Part shown: piece after piece, positions 1-7,889 of the stretch
How the letters are laid out: each line of letters starts with the position of its first letter
Position numbering within the stretch: the stretch's first letter is position 1
NCBI GenBank assembly: GCA_025464975.1
Contig: JAODMT010000001.1
Location: 51,823 to 115,822, forward strand
Origin: Microbacteriaceae bacterium
GTDB taxonomy: Bacteria; Actinomycetota; Actinomycetes; Actinomycetales; Microbacteriaceae
Reading direction: 5' to 3'
DNA: 64,000 bases
The notes under the pieces: generated by a model
Databases searched by the model: none
Told to the model about the DNA's origin: nothing
The model's input: only the letters and a program-made list of their open reading frames with translations
Made by a program: the position numbers and the translations under genes

Positions 1-1
1 G

Positions 2-556
2 CGACTGATCCGGGCCGGGTGCGCGCTCCTCGCCGCGCACACCAACGCCGACGTCGTCGAATCAGGTACCTCCGGCACTCTTGCGGGGCGACTCGGCATG
101 GTGAACGCGCGTCCGATCGTCGCCGGGATCCCCGAGAGCCGGGGAATCGGACGGGTCGGCGAACTGGCCGAACCGACAACCCTCGGCAGGCTGGCCCGCC
201 GGCTCGCCGACATCCTTCCGGCCACGGCGTCCGGAGTCCGCGTCTCGGGCGGGTACGAGACGCCGATCCACACTGTCGCGGTCTGTGGTGGCGCCGGGGA
301 CTCCCTCCTCGCCGAGCCGGCCGTGCTCGGCGCCGACGTCTACGTGACCTCTGACCTTCGGCATCATCCGGCCTCCGAGTTTCGAGAGAACGCGGTGCTT
401 TCCGGAGGACCGGCGCTCATCGACGTCTCGCACTGGGCGAGCGAGTGGCTGTGGCTCGAGGTCGCAGCGGACGAGCTGCGTTCCGCGCTTCCCGGCGTGA
501 AAGTCACGGTGAGCGACCTCCGCACCGATCCCTGGGATTTCACGATCGTCCAATGA
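2..556 (+). CDS. Nif3-like dinuclear metal center protein, 3' part
   Basis: The reading frame is open from the window edge, so the 5' part is missing and 184 residues remain. The first visible residues include HTNAD followed by SGTSGTLAGRLGM, which resembles the Nif3/GTP cyclohydrolase-type 2 family motif HTNxD..GG..D.LA..LG. Further on are GGAGDSLL and DLRHHPASEF, matching the family's C-terminal GGSG and D(L/I)xHH metal-binding motifs. Nif3-like proteins bind two metal ions; their biological role is still poorly defined. The gene is followed after 18 bp by the COG1579 coiled-coil gene, a common actinobacterial pair upstream of rnpB. An ATG inside the frame at 98 is not a plausible start because the family motif lies before it. 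Confidence 0.85.
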   Translation, partial: RLIRAGCALLAAHTNADVVESGTSGTLAGRLGMVNARPIVAGIPESRGIGRVGELAEPTTLGRLARRLADILPATASGVRVSGGYETPIHTVAVCGGAGDSLLAEPAVLGADVYVTSDLRHHPASEFRENAVLSGGPALIDVSHWASEWLWLEVAADELRSALPGVKVTVSDLRTDPWDFTIVQ

Positions 557-574
557 ACAACGAATGAGGCCACA

Positions 575-1315
575 ATGCCGTTGAAAGCCAGCCCGACAGA
601 CCAGGCTAAGTTGCTCGAGCTTCAGGAGCTCGACACGCGAATCAACCAGTTGGACTACCGGGCACAGGTATTGCCGGAGGTGTCGGCTCTCGCGAGTCTC
701 GATGGCGAGACGAGCGGCCTGCGGGTCGAACTTCTCAGCGCCACGGGTGCGCTTGAGGACGCCCAACTGGAACTGCGTCGCATCGAGTCCGATGTCGCCG
801 TTGTGGAGGCGCGAATCACCCGGGACACCGACCGCCTGCAATCGTCGAGTTCGGTCAAGGACGTCGCCGGCCTTGAAAGCGAGCTTTCGGGCCTCGCACG
901 CCGCCAGCTCGACCTCGAGGAGATCGAGCTTGAGGTGATGGAACGAATCGATGGTCTCGAGGCCGCCGCCCGCGAGTTGCGTTCACGCTACGACGAGCTG
1001 CTCGAACGGGTCGCCTCGGTGACAGTGGAGCGGGACGCCGCTCTTGAGGCGGTCTCCTCCGAGCGAGCGGCCGCGGTCGAGCGTCGGTCCGGAATCGCCG
1101 CCGCCCTTCCAGAGGAGCTCCTCGCCCTCTACGAACGTCAGCGCTCGCGCTACGGCAGCGGCGCCTCGCTCTTGCGTGGCGGAGTGTCGGGAGCGAGCGG
1201 GGTGAAGCTGCACGAGAACGACATGCAGGCCATTCGCGCCGCAGCTCCGGATGATGTCATCCTCTGTCCCGACAGCAACGCGATTCTGGTGCGCACTGCC
1301 GAATCCGGCATCTGA
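575..1315 (+). CDS. COG1579-type coiled-coil protein with degenerate zinc ribbon
   Basis: This is a 246-residue protein. Residues 1-180 are rich in Leu, Glu and Arg and look like a long antiparallel coiled coil (LLELQELDTRINQL near the start). The C-terminal 45 residues align with the C4 zinc ribbon of COG1579 proteins, which are thought to bind nucleic acid. The zinc ligands are mostly gone: where the first CxxC should be there is S205-G-A-S208, and where the second should be there is C231-P-D-S234. The 22-residue spacing between the two pairs is conserved, so this is substitution in place and not truncation. The ribbon therefore probably folds without metal. It is likely cotranscribed with the Nif3-like gene upstream, and rnpB follows. 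Confidence 0.8.
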   Translation: MPLKASPTDQAKLLELQELDTRINQLDYRAQVLPEVSALASLDGETSGLRVELLSATGALEDAQLELRRIESDVAVVEARITRDTDRLQSSSSVKDVAGLESELSGLARRQLDLEEIELEVMERIDGLEAAARELRSRYDELLERVASVTVERDAALEAVSSERAAAVERRSGIAAALPEELLALYERQRSRYGSGASLLRGGVSGASGVKLHENDMQAIRAAAPDDVILCPDSNAILVRTAESGI

Positions 1316-1356
1316 TCGCGTCGAGCCTGCCTCGCGGGTGACGTAGGCTGTGTCTC

Positions 1357-1765
1357 GCGAATGGGTCGGCAAGACGGTCGCGTTGCCAACGGCATCCTGT
1401 CTCAGGGTGGCGGAGGCACCGAGGAACGTCCGGGCTCCGCAGAGCAGGGCGGTGGGTAATTCCCACCCGGGGTAACCCGCGAGAAAGTGCAACAGAAAGC
1501 AGACCGCCGCGGCTTCGTCACTGACAGAGCCGCGGTAAGGGTGAAACGGTGGTGTAAGAGACCACCAGCGGCCCGAGTGATCGGGTCGGCTAGGTAAACC
1601 TCGCCCGGAGCAAGGTCGAACAGGAAGCGTTACGGGTTGCTCGCCCAGTTTCCGGGTAGACCGCTAGAGGTGTGCGGCAACGTACATCGTAGATAGATGG
1701 CCGTCGATGACCGGGTGGCAGCATCCGGTCGGGACAGAACCCGGCGTAATAGCCGGCCCATTCGC
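1357..1765 (+). ncRNA. rnpB: RNase P RNA, bacterial type A
   Basis: This is the catalytic RNA of ribonuclease P, which removes 5' leaders from tRNA precursors. The universally conserved blocks are present: GAGGAACGTCCGGGCTCC near 1419-1436, AGGGTGAAACGGTGGTGTAAG-type sequence near 1538-1558, and ACAGAACCCGGCGTA at 1734-1748. The ends were set by the P1 helix: GCGAATGGGTCGGC at 1357-1370 pairs with GCCGGCCCATTCGC at 1752-1765, with one G-U. The length of about 409 nt is normal for actinobacteria. The exact ends are good to a few nucleotides. Confidence 0.95.
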
Positions 1766-1766
1766 C

Positions 1767-1824
1767 TCTATCGCGCCGGGTTCAAGGCACCAATCGGTTC
1801 CCCCGCGTTCTATCGCGCCGGGTT
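1767..1824. repeat. 16-bp direct repeat spanning the end of rnpB and the kdpE stop
   Basis: TCTATCGCGCCGGGTT occurs at 1767-1782, just after rnpB, and again at 1809-1824, 42 bp later. The second copy supplies the last codons and the stop of the convergent kdpE gene (read on the minus strand as Asn-Pro-Ala-Arg-stop). It may reflect a small local duplication. Confidence 0.7.
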
Positions 1825-2520
1825 TGGCGCCGGGTCGGGAACGAACCGGTAACCCATGCCCGGCTCCGTGAGCAAGTAGCGCGGGTGAGCGGGCAGAGGC
1901 TCGAGCTTCTTACGCAGCTGCGCTAGGTAGAGCCGCAGATATCCGTCTTCCTTCTCGTACGCCGGGCCCCAGACCGTCGTGAGCAGCAGATGTTTGGTGA
2001 CGAGTCGCCGCGGGTTTCGCACGAGGACCTCGAGGATGTGCCACTCCGTCGGCGTGAGTCGGACCGGTACCGGCGTTGCGGCTCCATTGCTCTTCGCCAC
2101 AGTGTGAGCGGCGAGGTTGACGGTGACGTCGCCAAATACGGTGACCGGTTCGTCCGGCTCGGCGAGCGAGCGCCGGCTCAGTGCACGAATCCTGGCAAGC
2201 AACTCGTCGATTGCAAAGGGCTTCGTGACGTAGTCGTCTGCCCCCGCGTCGAGCGCATCAACCTTGTCGGCGGAATCGGTGCGGCCGCTCACCACGAGGA
2301 TCGGCACGTCCGTCCACCCGCGAAGCCCCTCGATCACTCGGATCCCGCTGAATCCTGGGAGTCCAAGGTCGAGCAGAACCAGTTCGGGCCGAATCGACTC
2401 CGCGACCTCGAGCGCCTCCGGACCGGACTCCGCGAGCGAGACCTCGTAGCCACGAGCGGCGAGGTTGATTCGCAACGCTTTGAGAATTTGCGGGTCGTCG
2501 TCGACGACGAGAATCTTCAC
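1810..2520 (-). CDS. kdpE: KdpE-type response regulator
   Basis: This is a 236-residue OmpR/PhoB-family response regulator. The receiver domain (about 1-115) has the acidic pocket DDD at 7-9, the phospho-acceptor Asp in LVLLDLGLPG, and the conserved Lys in VTKPF. The C-terminal winged helix (about 130-230) contains LTPTEWHILEVLV and ends in the usual GMGYRF. The GTG start overlaps the kdpD stop by 4 bp (GTGA), so the pair is translationally coupled. KdpE classically activates the kdpFABC potassium pump under potassium limitation. No kdpFABC genes lie in this window and the next gene downstream is rnpB, so the targets are elsewhere. The last residues are encoded by a copy of a direct repeat. 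Confidence 0.93.
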   Translation of the reverse strand: MKILVVDDDPQILKALRINLAARGYEVSLAESGPEALEVAESIRPELVLLDLGLPGFSGIRVIEGLRGWTDVPILVVSGRTDSADKVDALDAGADDYVTKPFAIDELLARIRALSRRSLAEPDEPVTVFGDVTVNLAAHTVAKSNGAATPVPVRLTPTEWHILEVLVRNPRRLVTKHLLLTTVWGPAYEKEDGYLRLYLAQLRKKLEPLPAHPRYLLTEPGMGYRFVPDPAPNPAR

Positions 2521-5024
2521 CCTGTCCTCGTTTCCGTGTCGATCGCCGCGTCGTCGACGGCAAGCGAAACCACCATGGTCAGCCCTCCGCCGGGGGTGTC
2601 TTCCGCGTCCAGGCTTCCGCCCATCGCCTCCATGAAGCCCTTGGAGAGCGAGAGCCCGAGACCGACTCCGGTGGTGTTGTCCAGGTCGCCGAGCCGCTGA
2701 AACGGCTGGAAGGCCTCGGCCAGCTTGGCCGGGTGGATGCCGGGACCGCGATCGATCACGCGAAGCTCGACCCGATCGGCGAAACTGCTGCCGGTGATGA
2801 GCACCGGGGCGTCGGCCGGCGAATAGCGGAGCGCGTTTGCCATGAGGTTGACGAGCACACGTTGCACGAGCACCGGGTCGCAGAGCGCAGCGGGAAGGTC
2901 GCTCGCAACCTCAACCGTGACCCGGCCCGGCGCGACGGCCAGGTCGTCAAGGGCGAGTGGCACTATCTCGTCGAGCCCGACCACGGCGAGCGAGATCGGC
3001 ATCACTCCGGCCTCGAGTCGACTCGCGTCGAGCAGGTCGCTTACGAGGCGAGCGAGCCGTTGCAACGATTCCTCCGCGGTCGTGAGCAGTTCCTCCCGGT
3101 CGTGATCGCTCCAGGTGACGTCAGTGCTTCGCAAGCTGGAGACCGCGGTGGTCGCGGCTGCGAGCGGCGTGCGAAGATCGTGACCGACCGCGGCGAGCAA
3201 CGCCGAGCGCAAACGGTCGGCCTGTTCGAGGGGGCGGACGCCCGCGGCCGTGGCGCGAAGCTCCTCTTGCAGGAGCGCCGCTTCGAGCTGAGCAACAAAG
3301 GCTTCGAGGATCCGTCGATCGGCGGCGAGAAGTTCGCGGCCGCTCAGCACGACCTCCCCCCGGTCGCCGAGCGTCAGTACGGTCCGCGGTTCGTCGGCGT
3401 TTTCGGACGGCGACCCCGAGACGAAGAGGGTTGACTCGTGCTCGATGACGGCGACGCCGGTCATCCCGAACGCCTCTCGCATCCGGTTGGTGAGGGCCTC
3501 GACGGCGCTCTCGCCGCGGATGATGCTGCCGGCAACGGCGCTGAGCGTCTCGGCCTCTGCGGCGGAGCGGCGCGCCGCTCGACTGCGGCTCGCGGCCTGA
3601 TCGACGACGAAACTCACGAGGGCGGCGATGATGAGGAAGATCAGAATGGCAAGGGAATGCAGCGGATTGGTGATGGCGATCCGGTAGAGCGGGTCGACGA
3701 AGAAAAAATCGAGCAACAGCCCCGCGGCGAGGGCCGCGGTGACGGCCGGCCAGATGCCGCCGACCAGGGCGACAATTACCACCAGGAGCTGGTAGGTGAG
3801 CGTCTCGCTGACCAGCGACTCATCGTTTCTGACCGCGCTGAGCCCGACCGTGAGGAGAGGAAGTGCCGCGGCGGTAAGCACGAAGCCGGCGACCCGCCGG
3901 CGGACGGTGAGGGAACCGCGTGATCTCGGCAGCTGGAACCGACCGGCCGAGGCGTGGGACACAATGTGTACGTCGATGTCGCCTGCACCCCGGACTACGC
4001 GCGCGCCGACCCCCTGGCCGGTGAGGAAGGCGGTGAGTCGGCTGCGTCGACTGATCCCGATGACCAGTTGAGTGGCGTTCACGCCGCGAGCGAACTCAAC
4101 GAGTGCCGTCGGCGTGTTCTCGCCGACAACCTGATGGTAGGTCCCCCCGAGGCTCTCGACGAGGGCCCGCTGCGCGGCGAGCGCACCGGGGTTCGGCTCA
4201 GTTAGCCCGTCGGCGCTGGCGACGTGAACGGCAAGCAACTGGCCGCCGCTCGCGCGGCTCGCGATGCGGGACCCGCGGCGGATGAGCGTGTCACCCTCGT
4301 GGCCACCGGGAAGGGCGACGACCACCCGCTCGCGGGCCTCCCATTTGCTGCCGATGCCGTGTTCGACCCGGTAGGTCTGTAGCGCGACATCCACTTCGTC
4401 GGCGAGCCAGAGAAGGGCGAGTTCGCGAAGCGCGGTGAGGTTGCCGAGCCGGAAGTAGTTACCCAGTGCGGCATCGATCGAGCCCGCCGGGTAGATCTGG
4501 CCGTTCGAGAGTCTGGTTCTCAGGGTCTCCGGCGCGAGGTCGACGAGTTCGACCTCGTCGGCGGCCCGCAATACAGAATCGGGGATGGACTCGCGCTGCG
4601 CGACGCCGGTGATCGCCTGCACCACATCGTTCAGCGACTCGATGTGCTGCACATTCACCGTCGAGATCACGTTGATTCCCGCGTCGAGCAGCTCGGCGAC
4701 GTCTTCCCAGCGCTTCGCGCTGGTGGAACCGGGAGCGTTGCTGTGTGCCAACTCGTCGATGAGCGCCCACTCCGGGGCGCGATCGATCACGGCGCGCAGG
4801 TCGAGCTCATCGACGCCGACCCCGCGATGAACCACCCGGCGGCGTGGCACGAGCTCCAGCCCGGTAACGAGCTGCGCGGTCTCCGCGCGACCGTGGGTCT
4901 CGACCAGACCGATCACGACATCTCGCCCGCTGTTCGCGAGGCGCTTCCCCTCTTCGAGCATCGCGAAGGTCTTGCCGACGCCGGGCGCCGCGCCGAGATA
5001 AACGCGAAGAAAGCCCCTTGTCAC
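2517..5024 (-). CDS. kdpD: KdpD-type sensor histidine kinase
   Basis: This protein has 835 residues from a GTG at 5024, located 2 bp after the ppgK stop; KdpD of E. coli is 894. The frame stays open far upstream, but that part overlaps ppgK in another frame and is not coding. Order of domains: KdpD N-terminal domain with a P-loop (GAAPGVGKT, residues 10-18) and WALIDELAHSNAPG; a Usp-like domain; a cluster of membrane segments near 400-500; a GAF-like region; HisKA with VGHDLRTPL; and a HATPase domain with N and G boxes (NLMANALRYS, GVGLGLSLSKG). It senses potassium limitation or turgor and phosphorylates KdpE. Downstream kdpE overlaps it by 4 bp. Confidence 0.93.
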   Translation of the reverse strand: MTRGFLRVYLGAAPGVGKTFAMLEEGKRLANSGRDVVIGLVETHGRAETAQLVTGLELVPRRRVVHRGVGVDELDLRAVIDRAPEWALIDELAHSNAPGSTSAKRWEDVAELLDAGINVISTVNVQHIESLNDVVQAITGVAQRESIPDSVLRAADEVELVDLAPETLRTRLSNGQIYPAGSIDAALGNYFRLGNLTALRELALLWLADEVDVALQTYRVEHGIGSKWEARERVVVALPGGHEGDTLIRRGSRIASRASGGQLLAVHVASADGLTEPNPGALAAQRALVESLGGTYHQVVGENTPTALVEFARGVNATQLVIGISRRSRLTAFLTGQGVGARVVRGAGDIDVHIVSHASAGRFQLPRSRGSLTVRRRVAGFVLTAAALPLLTVGLSAVRNDESLVSETLTYQLLVVIVALVGGIWPAVTAALAAGLLLDFFFVDPLYRIAITNPLHSLAILIFLIIAALVSFVVDQAASRSRAARRSAAEAETLSAVAGSIIRGESAVEALTNRMREAFGMTGVAVIEHESTLFVSGSPSENADEPRTVLTLGDRGEVVLSGRELLAADRRILEAFVAQLEAALLQEELRATAAGVRPLEQADRLRSALLAAVGHDLRTPLAAATTAVSSLRSTDVTWSDHDREELLTTAEESLQRLARLVSDLLDASRLEAGVMPISLAVVGLDEIVPLALDDLAVAPGRVTVEVASDLPAALCDPVLVQRVLVNLMANALRYSPADAPVLITGSSFADRVELRVIDRGPGIHPAKLAEAFQPFQRLGDLDNTTGVGLGLSLSKGFMEAMGGSLDAEDTPGGGLTMVVSLAVDDAAIDTETRTG

Positions 5025-5026
5025 GC

Positions 5027-5773
5027 CTATTTTCCAGAGGCGAAGGCCGCTGCTCCGAGAATTCCCGCGTTGTTCCTGAGCGTGGCCGGAACGATCGGGG
5101 TGTCGAGTTTGAGCAGCGGAAGAAAGTCGGCGTACTCCTTCGACACGCCCCCGCCGACGATGAACAGGTCGGGGTGGAACAGTGCCTCGAGTGTCGAATA
5201 GTACTTCTGCAGGCGCTCGGCCCACTCGGCCCAGCTGAGGTTCTCGCGTTCCTTGGCGGAATATGCCGCCTTGGTTTCCCAGTCGACGCCCTCGAGTTGG
5301 ATGTGTCCGAGTTCCGCGTTCGGCACGAGCACCCCGCGGTAGATGATCGCCGAGCCGATTCCGGTTCCGAGGGTGGTCATGAGGATGAGCCCCTTGTTCT
5401 TCTCCGCCGCCCCGTAGAGCGATTCGGCGTAACCGGCGGCGTCCGCGTCGTTCACAAATGTGATGTCGCGATCGAGACTCTTCTCGAACAGCGCCTCGGC
5501 CTCGAGACCGATCCACTTCTTCGAGACGTTCGCGGCGGAAAGGGTCTTCCCCTTGACGACGACCGCGGGAAAGCAGACGCCGATGGGATGCTTTTTGTCC
5601 GCCTTGAGCTTCTTGAGCACCTCCTGCACGGTGCGGACGATGTCGTCCGGTTCGCCGCCCGCCGGCGTCGGGAGCTTCACCCGATCACTCTGCAGCTTCC
5701 CACTTGCCACATCGACGAGTGCGCCCTTGATGCCGGTGCCGCCGATATCGATGCCAACTGCGTTGTGAGCCAT
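5027..5773 (-). CDS. ppgK: polyphosphate glucokinase
   Basis: This is a 248-residue ROK-family kinase that phosphorylates glucose using polyphosphate (often also ATP), feeding glycolysis in the cytoplasm. The N-terminal phosphate-binding motif GIDIGGTGIKGA and the second phosphate motif LGTGIGSAI are present. ELGHIQLEG is the actinobacterial PPGK signature around the catalytic region, and VGGGVSKE is the adenosine/phosphate motif near the C-terminus. The ROK zinc-binding CXCGXXGC motif is absent, as expected for PpgK. It is followed 2 bp later by kdpD and preceded by map at 42 bp, so the four minus-strand genes may be read together. In mycobacteria ppgK lies close to sigA; here it does not. 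Confidence 0.92.
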   Translation of the reverse strand: MAHNAVGIDIGGTGIKGALVDVASGKLQSDRVKLPTPAGGEPDDIVRTVQEVLKKLKADKKHPIGVCFPAVVVKGKTLSAANVSKKWIGLEAEALFEKSLDRDITFVNDADAAGYAESLYGAAEKNKGLILMTTLGTGIGSAIIYRGVLVPNAELGHIQLEGVDWETKAAYSAKERENLSWAEWAERLQKYYSTLEALFHPDLFIVGGGVSKEYADFLPLLKLDTPIVPATLRNNAGILGAAAFASGK

Positions 5774-5815
5774 GTCGCGATTCTTCTCTCTCTTGGATTG
5801 TTGAGCCGGTAGCGA

Positions 5816-6682
5816 CTACGGAGTGGTCAGAACCTTGGCGCCGCGTTCGGTGACGACCATCGTGTGCTCAAACTGCGCGGAGACGCTTCGGTCCCGGGTG
5901 ACGACGGTCCAGTCATCCGGCCACAGGTCCCATTCGATCGAGCCGAGGGTGAGCATCGGCTCGATGGTGAACACCATGCCGACCTCGATCTCGGTGGCGT
6001 AAGCGGGGGCAGAGTCGTAGTGCGGGATGATGAGGCCGGAGTGAAATGCCGTGCCGACGCCATGCCCCGTAAAGTCCCTAACCACGCCGTAGTCGAAGCG
6101 TCGGGCGTAGGACTCGATCGCTCGGCCGATCACGTTGACCTGTCGGCCCGGAGCGACTGCCTTGATTCCGCGATTGAGGGACTCGCGAGTGCGGTCCACT
6201 AGTTCGACGACCTCGGGGCTCGCGGTGCCGACGATGAAGGTGTGATTACTGTCGCCGTGCACGCCATTCTTAAACGCCGTGATGTCGATGTTGACGATGT
6301 CGCCATCCTCGAGCACCGTGTCGTCGGGGATGCCGTGACAGATGACCTCGTTGATCGAGCTGCACAGTGATTTCGGGAATCCGCGATAGCCGAGCGTGGA
6401 CGGGTAGGCGTCGTGAGCGACCAGGTAGTCGTGCCCAATGACGTCAAGTTCGTCGGTAGTGATTCCCGGTCGGACGTTGGCGCCGACAACGGCGATGGCG
6501 TCGGCCGCGATCTTTCCCGCCGCGCGGATGCGTGCGACCCACTCCGCGTCGTAGACGTCCGATCCGGTGAACGGCGCGGGAAGCGGTTTGCCGACGTACT
6601 CGGGACGCTCGATGTGACCCGGTACCAATCGGGCAGGGGAGATACGCCCGGGAGTGAGGTGACCGCTCGAATCCTTGGGCAT
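5816..6682 (-). CDS. map: methionine aminopeptidase, type I
   Basis: This protein has 288 residues and removes the initiator methionine from nascent proteins. The start was set at the ATG at 6682 (Met-Pro-Lys-Asp-Ser); an upstream extension would run into the divergent small gene. The N-terminal 40 residues resemble the Pro-rich extension of actinobacterial type Ic enzymes (PEYVGKPLPAPF). The catalytic core shows CHGIPDD with the substrate His, DIVNIDITAFKNGVHGD with two metal-binding Asp, GHGVGTAFH with a metal-binding His, and FTIEPML with a metal-binding Glu. All the dinuclear metal ligands I could check are intact. Confidence 0.95.
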   Translation of the reverse strand: MPKDSSGHLTPGRISPARLVPGHIERPEYVGKPLPAPFTGSDVYDAEWVARIRAAGKIAADAIAVVGANVRPGITTDELDVIGHDYLVAHDAYPSTLGYRGFPKSLCSSINEVICHGIPDDTVLEDGDIVNIDITAFKNGVHGDSNHTFIVGTASPEVVELVDRTRESLNRGIKAVAPGRQVNVIGRAIESYARRFDYGVVRDFTGHGVGTAFHSGLIIPHYDSAPAYATEIEVGMVFTIEPMLTLGSIEWDLWPDDWTVVTRDRSVSAQFEHTMVVTERGAKVLTTP

Positions 6683-6715
6683 AGGATCAATTTTAGTTCG
6701 CAACAAGGAGTCACA

Positions 6716-6886
6716 ATGACCGAGTGGTATTACAACAACCGCACGCACCAGGTCGAAGAGGGAAGGCAGTCGCTCGCGTCCGAACTCGACGGCCCGTTCG
6801 CGTCGCAGGAAGAGGCGGCTCGCGCACCGGAGATCATCGCGGAGCGGTCACGCAAGTGGGCTGAGGAAGACGCTCGCAACAACTGA
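6716..6886 (+). CDS. small SPOR-like protein
   Basis: This is a 56-residue protein starting at ATG 6716 with a clear AAGGAG ribosome binding site at 6705-6710. It begins MTEWYYNNRTHQVEEG and continues with a GPFASQEEAARA segment. Short actinobacterial proteins of this pattern (WYYN..T..VEEG...GPY.T..EA) are usually labelled SPOR-domain proteins because of the GPF/Y..x..EA turn. It has no signal peptide or membrane segment, and the function is unknown. It is divergent from map, with a 33-bp gap holding both promoters, and convergent with panB. Confidence 0.75.
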   Translation: MTEWYYNNRTHQVEEGRQSLASELDGPFASQEEAARAPEIIAERSRKWAEEDARNN

Positions 6887-6897
6887 GCCCCCGCAAG

Positions 6898-7734
6898 CTA
6901 GTCCTCGTACTCGTGCTCGGGAGCCGGATAGGCGCCGTCCGCGACATCGGATCGGTATGCCGTCGCCGCCTCCATCAATACGGAGCCGAGGTTGGCGTAC
7001 TGCTTCACGAACTTGGGGATGCGTCCGGTGGTGAGACCGGCCCAATCGGTCCAGACGAGCAGCTGGCCGTCGACGTGCGGTCCCGCACCGACGCCGATCG
7101 TCGGGATACGGAGTTCCTTCGTCACGCGTGCCGCGGACGCCGACGGAACCATTTCGAGCACGACGGCGAAGGCGCCGGCATCCTCGACGGCGTGAGCATC
7201 GGCGAGCAACTGTTCGACTCCCTCGCCGCGACCCTGAATCAGGTGACCGCCGAGGCCGTGTTCGCTCTGCGGGGTGAATCCGATGTGCGCCATCACGGGG
7301 ATGCCCGCCGAAACGATTCGGCGGATCTGCTCGGCACTTCGCACACCGCCCTCGAGCTTCACGGCATGGGCGTTGGTCTCCTTCATGAAGCGGAACGCGG
7401 TGTGCAGCGCCTCGTCCGCACCGGTCTCATAGGACCCGAACGGCATGTCCGCCACGACGAAGGCCCGGGAAACGGCGCCGGCGACGGCTCGGGTGAGCGG
7501 AATGAGTTCGTCGACGCTCACCGGCAGCGTCGTGTCGTAGCCGAGCACGTTGTTCCCGGCTGAGTCGCCAACGAGCAGAAAATCGATGCCTGCCGCATCG
7601 AAGATGGATGCAGTGAGCTGGTCGTAGCTCGTGAGCCCGGTGATTTTCACCCCGTTCTGCTTCGCGCTTTGGAAGTGACGGGTGCGGACGCGCTTGAGGT
7701 TCGCCTGAGCCGCCGCGGCGGTGGGGTCTGTCAT
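6898..7734 (-). CDS. panB: 3-methyl-2-oxobutanoate hydroxymethyltransferase
   Basis: This protein has 278 residues from ATG 7734 (MTDPTAAAA). It transfers a hydroxymethyl group from methylene-tetrahydrofolate to alpha-ketoisovalerate, the first committed step of pantothenate and coenzyme A synthesis. Family motifs include ITGLTSYDQLTASIFD, DFLLVGDSAGNNVLGY with the metal-binding Asp, VVADMPFGSYE, AHAVKLEGG, and MAHIGFTPQSEHGLGG. PIGVGAGPHVDGQLLV-like sequence near the end is the usual C-terminal signature. It stands alone on the minus strand, convergent with the small SPOR-like gene and divergent from glnA2. Confidence 0.95.
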   Translation of the reverse strand: MTDPTAAAAQANLKRVRTRHFQSAKQNGVKITGLTSYDQLTASIFDAAGIDFLLVGDSAGNNVLGYDTTLPVSVDELIPLTRAVAGAVSRAFVVADMPFGSYETGADEALHTAFRFMKETNAHAVKLEGGVRSAEQIRRIVSAGIPVMAHIGFTPQSEHGLGGHLIQGRGEGVEQLLADAHAVEDAGAFAVVLEMVPSASAARVTKELRIPTIGVGAGPHVDGQLLVWTDWAGLTTGRIPKFVKQYANLGSVLMEAATAYRSDVADGAYPAPEHEYED

Positions 7735-7889
7735 AGCGCCCAGCCTAGCGATGGCCATCGGCTGCGCGAATTTCCTGACAGGTCGCCGACAGCAGGATTG
7801 GTCTGCCCGAGCGCCAAGCGGAGTCGGCACATAGCCACTAGCCTAATAGTCGGGGAAGAACACCCCGAATTCAGGGGTTAGAGGAGCAC

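Noticed and set aside
5025..5516. Open frame extending kdpD upstream by about 164 codons
   Set aside because: It lies antisense-frame within ppgK, is Arg/Gly-rich without family similarity, and KdpD homology begins right at the GTG at 5024.
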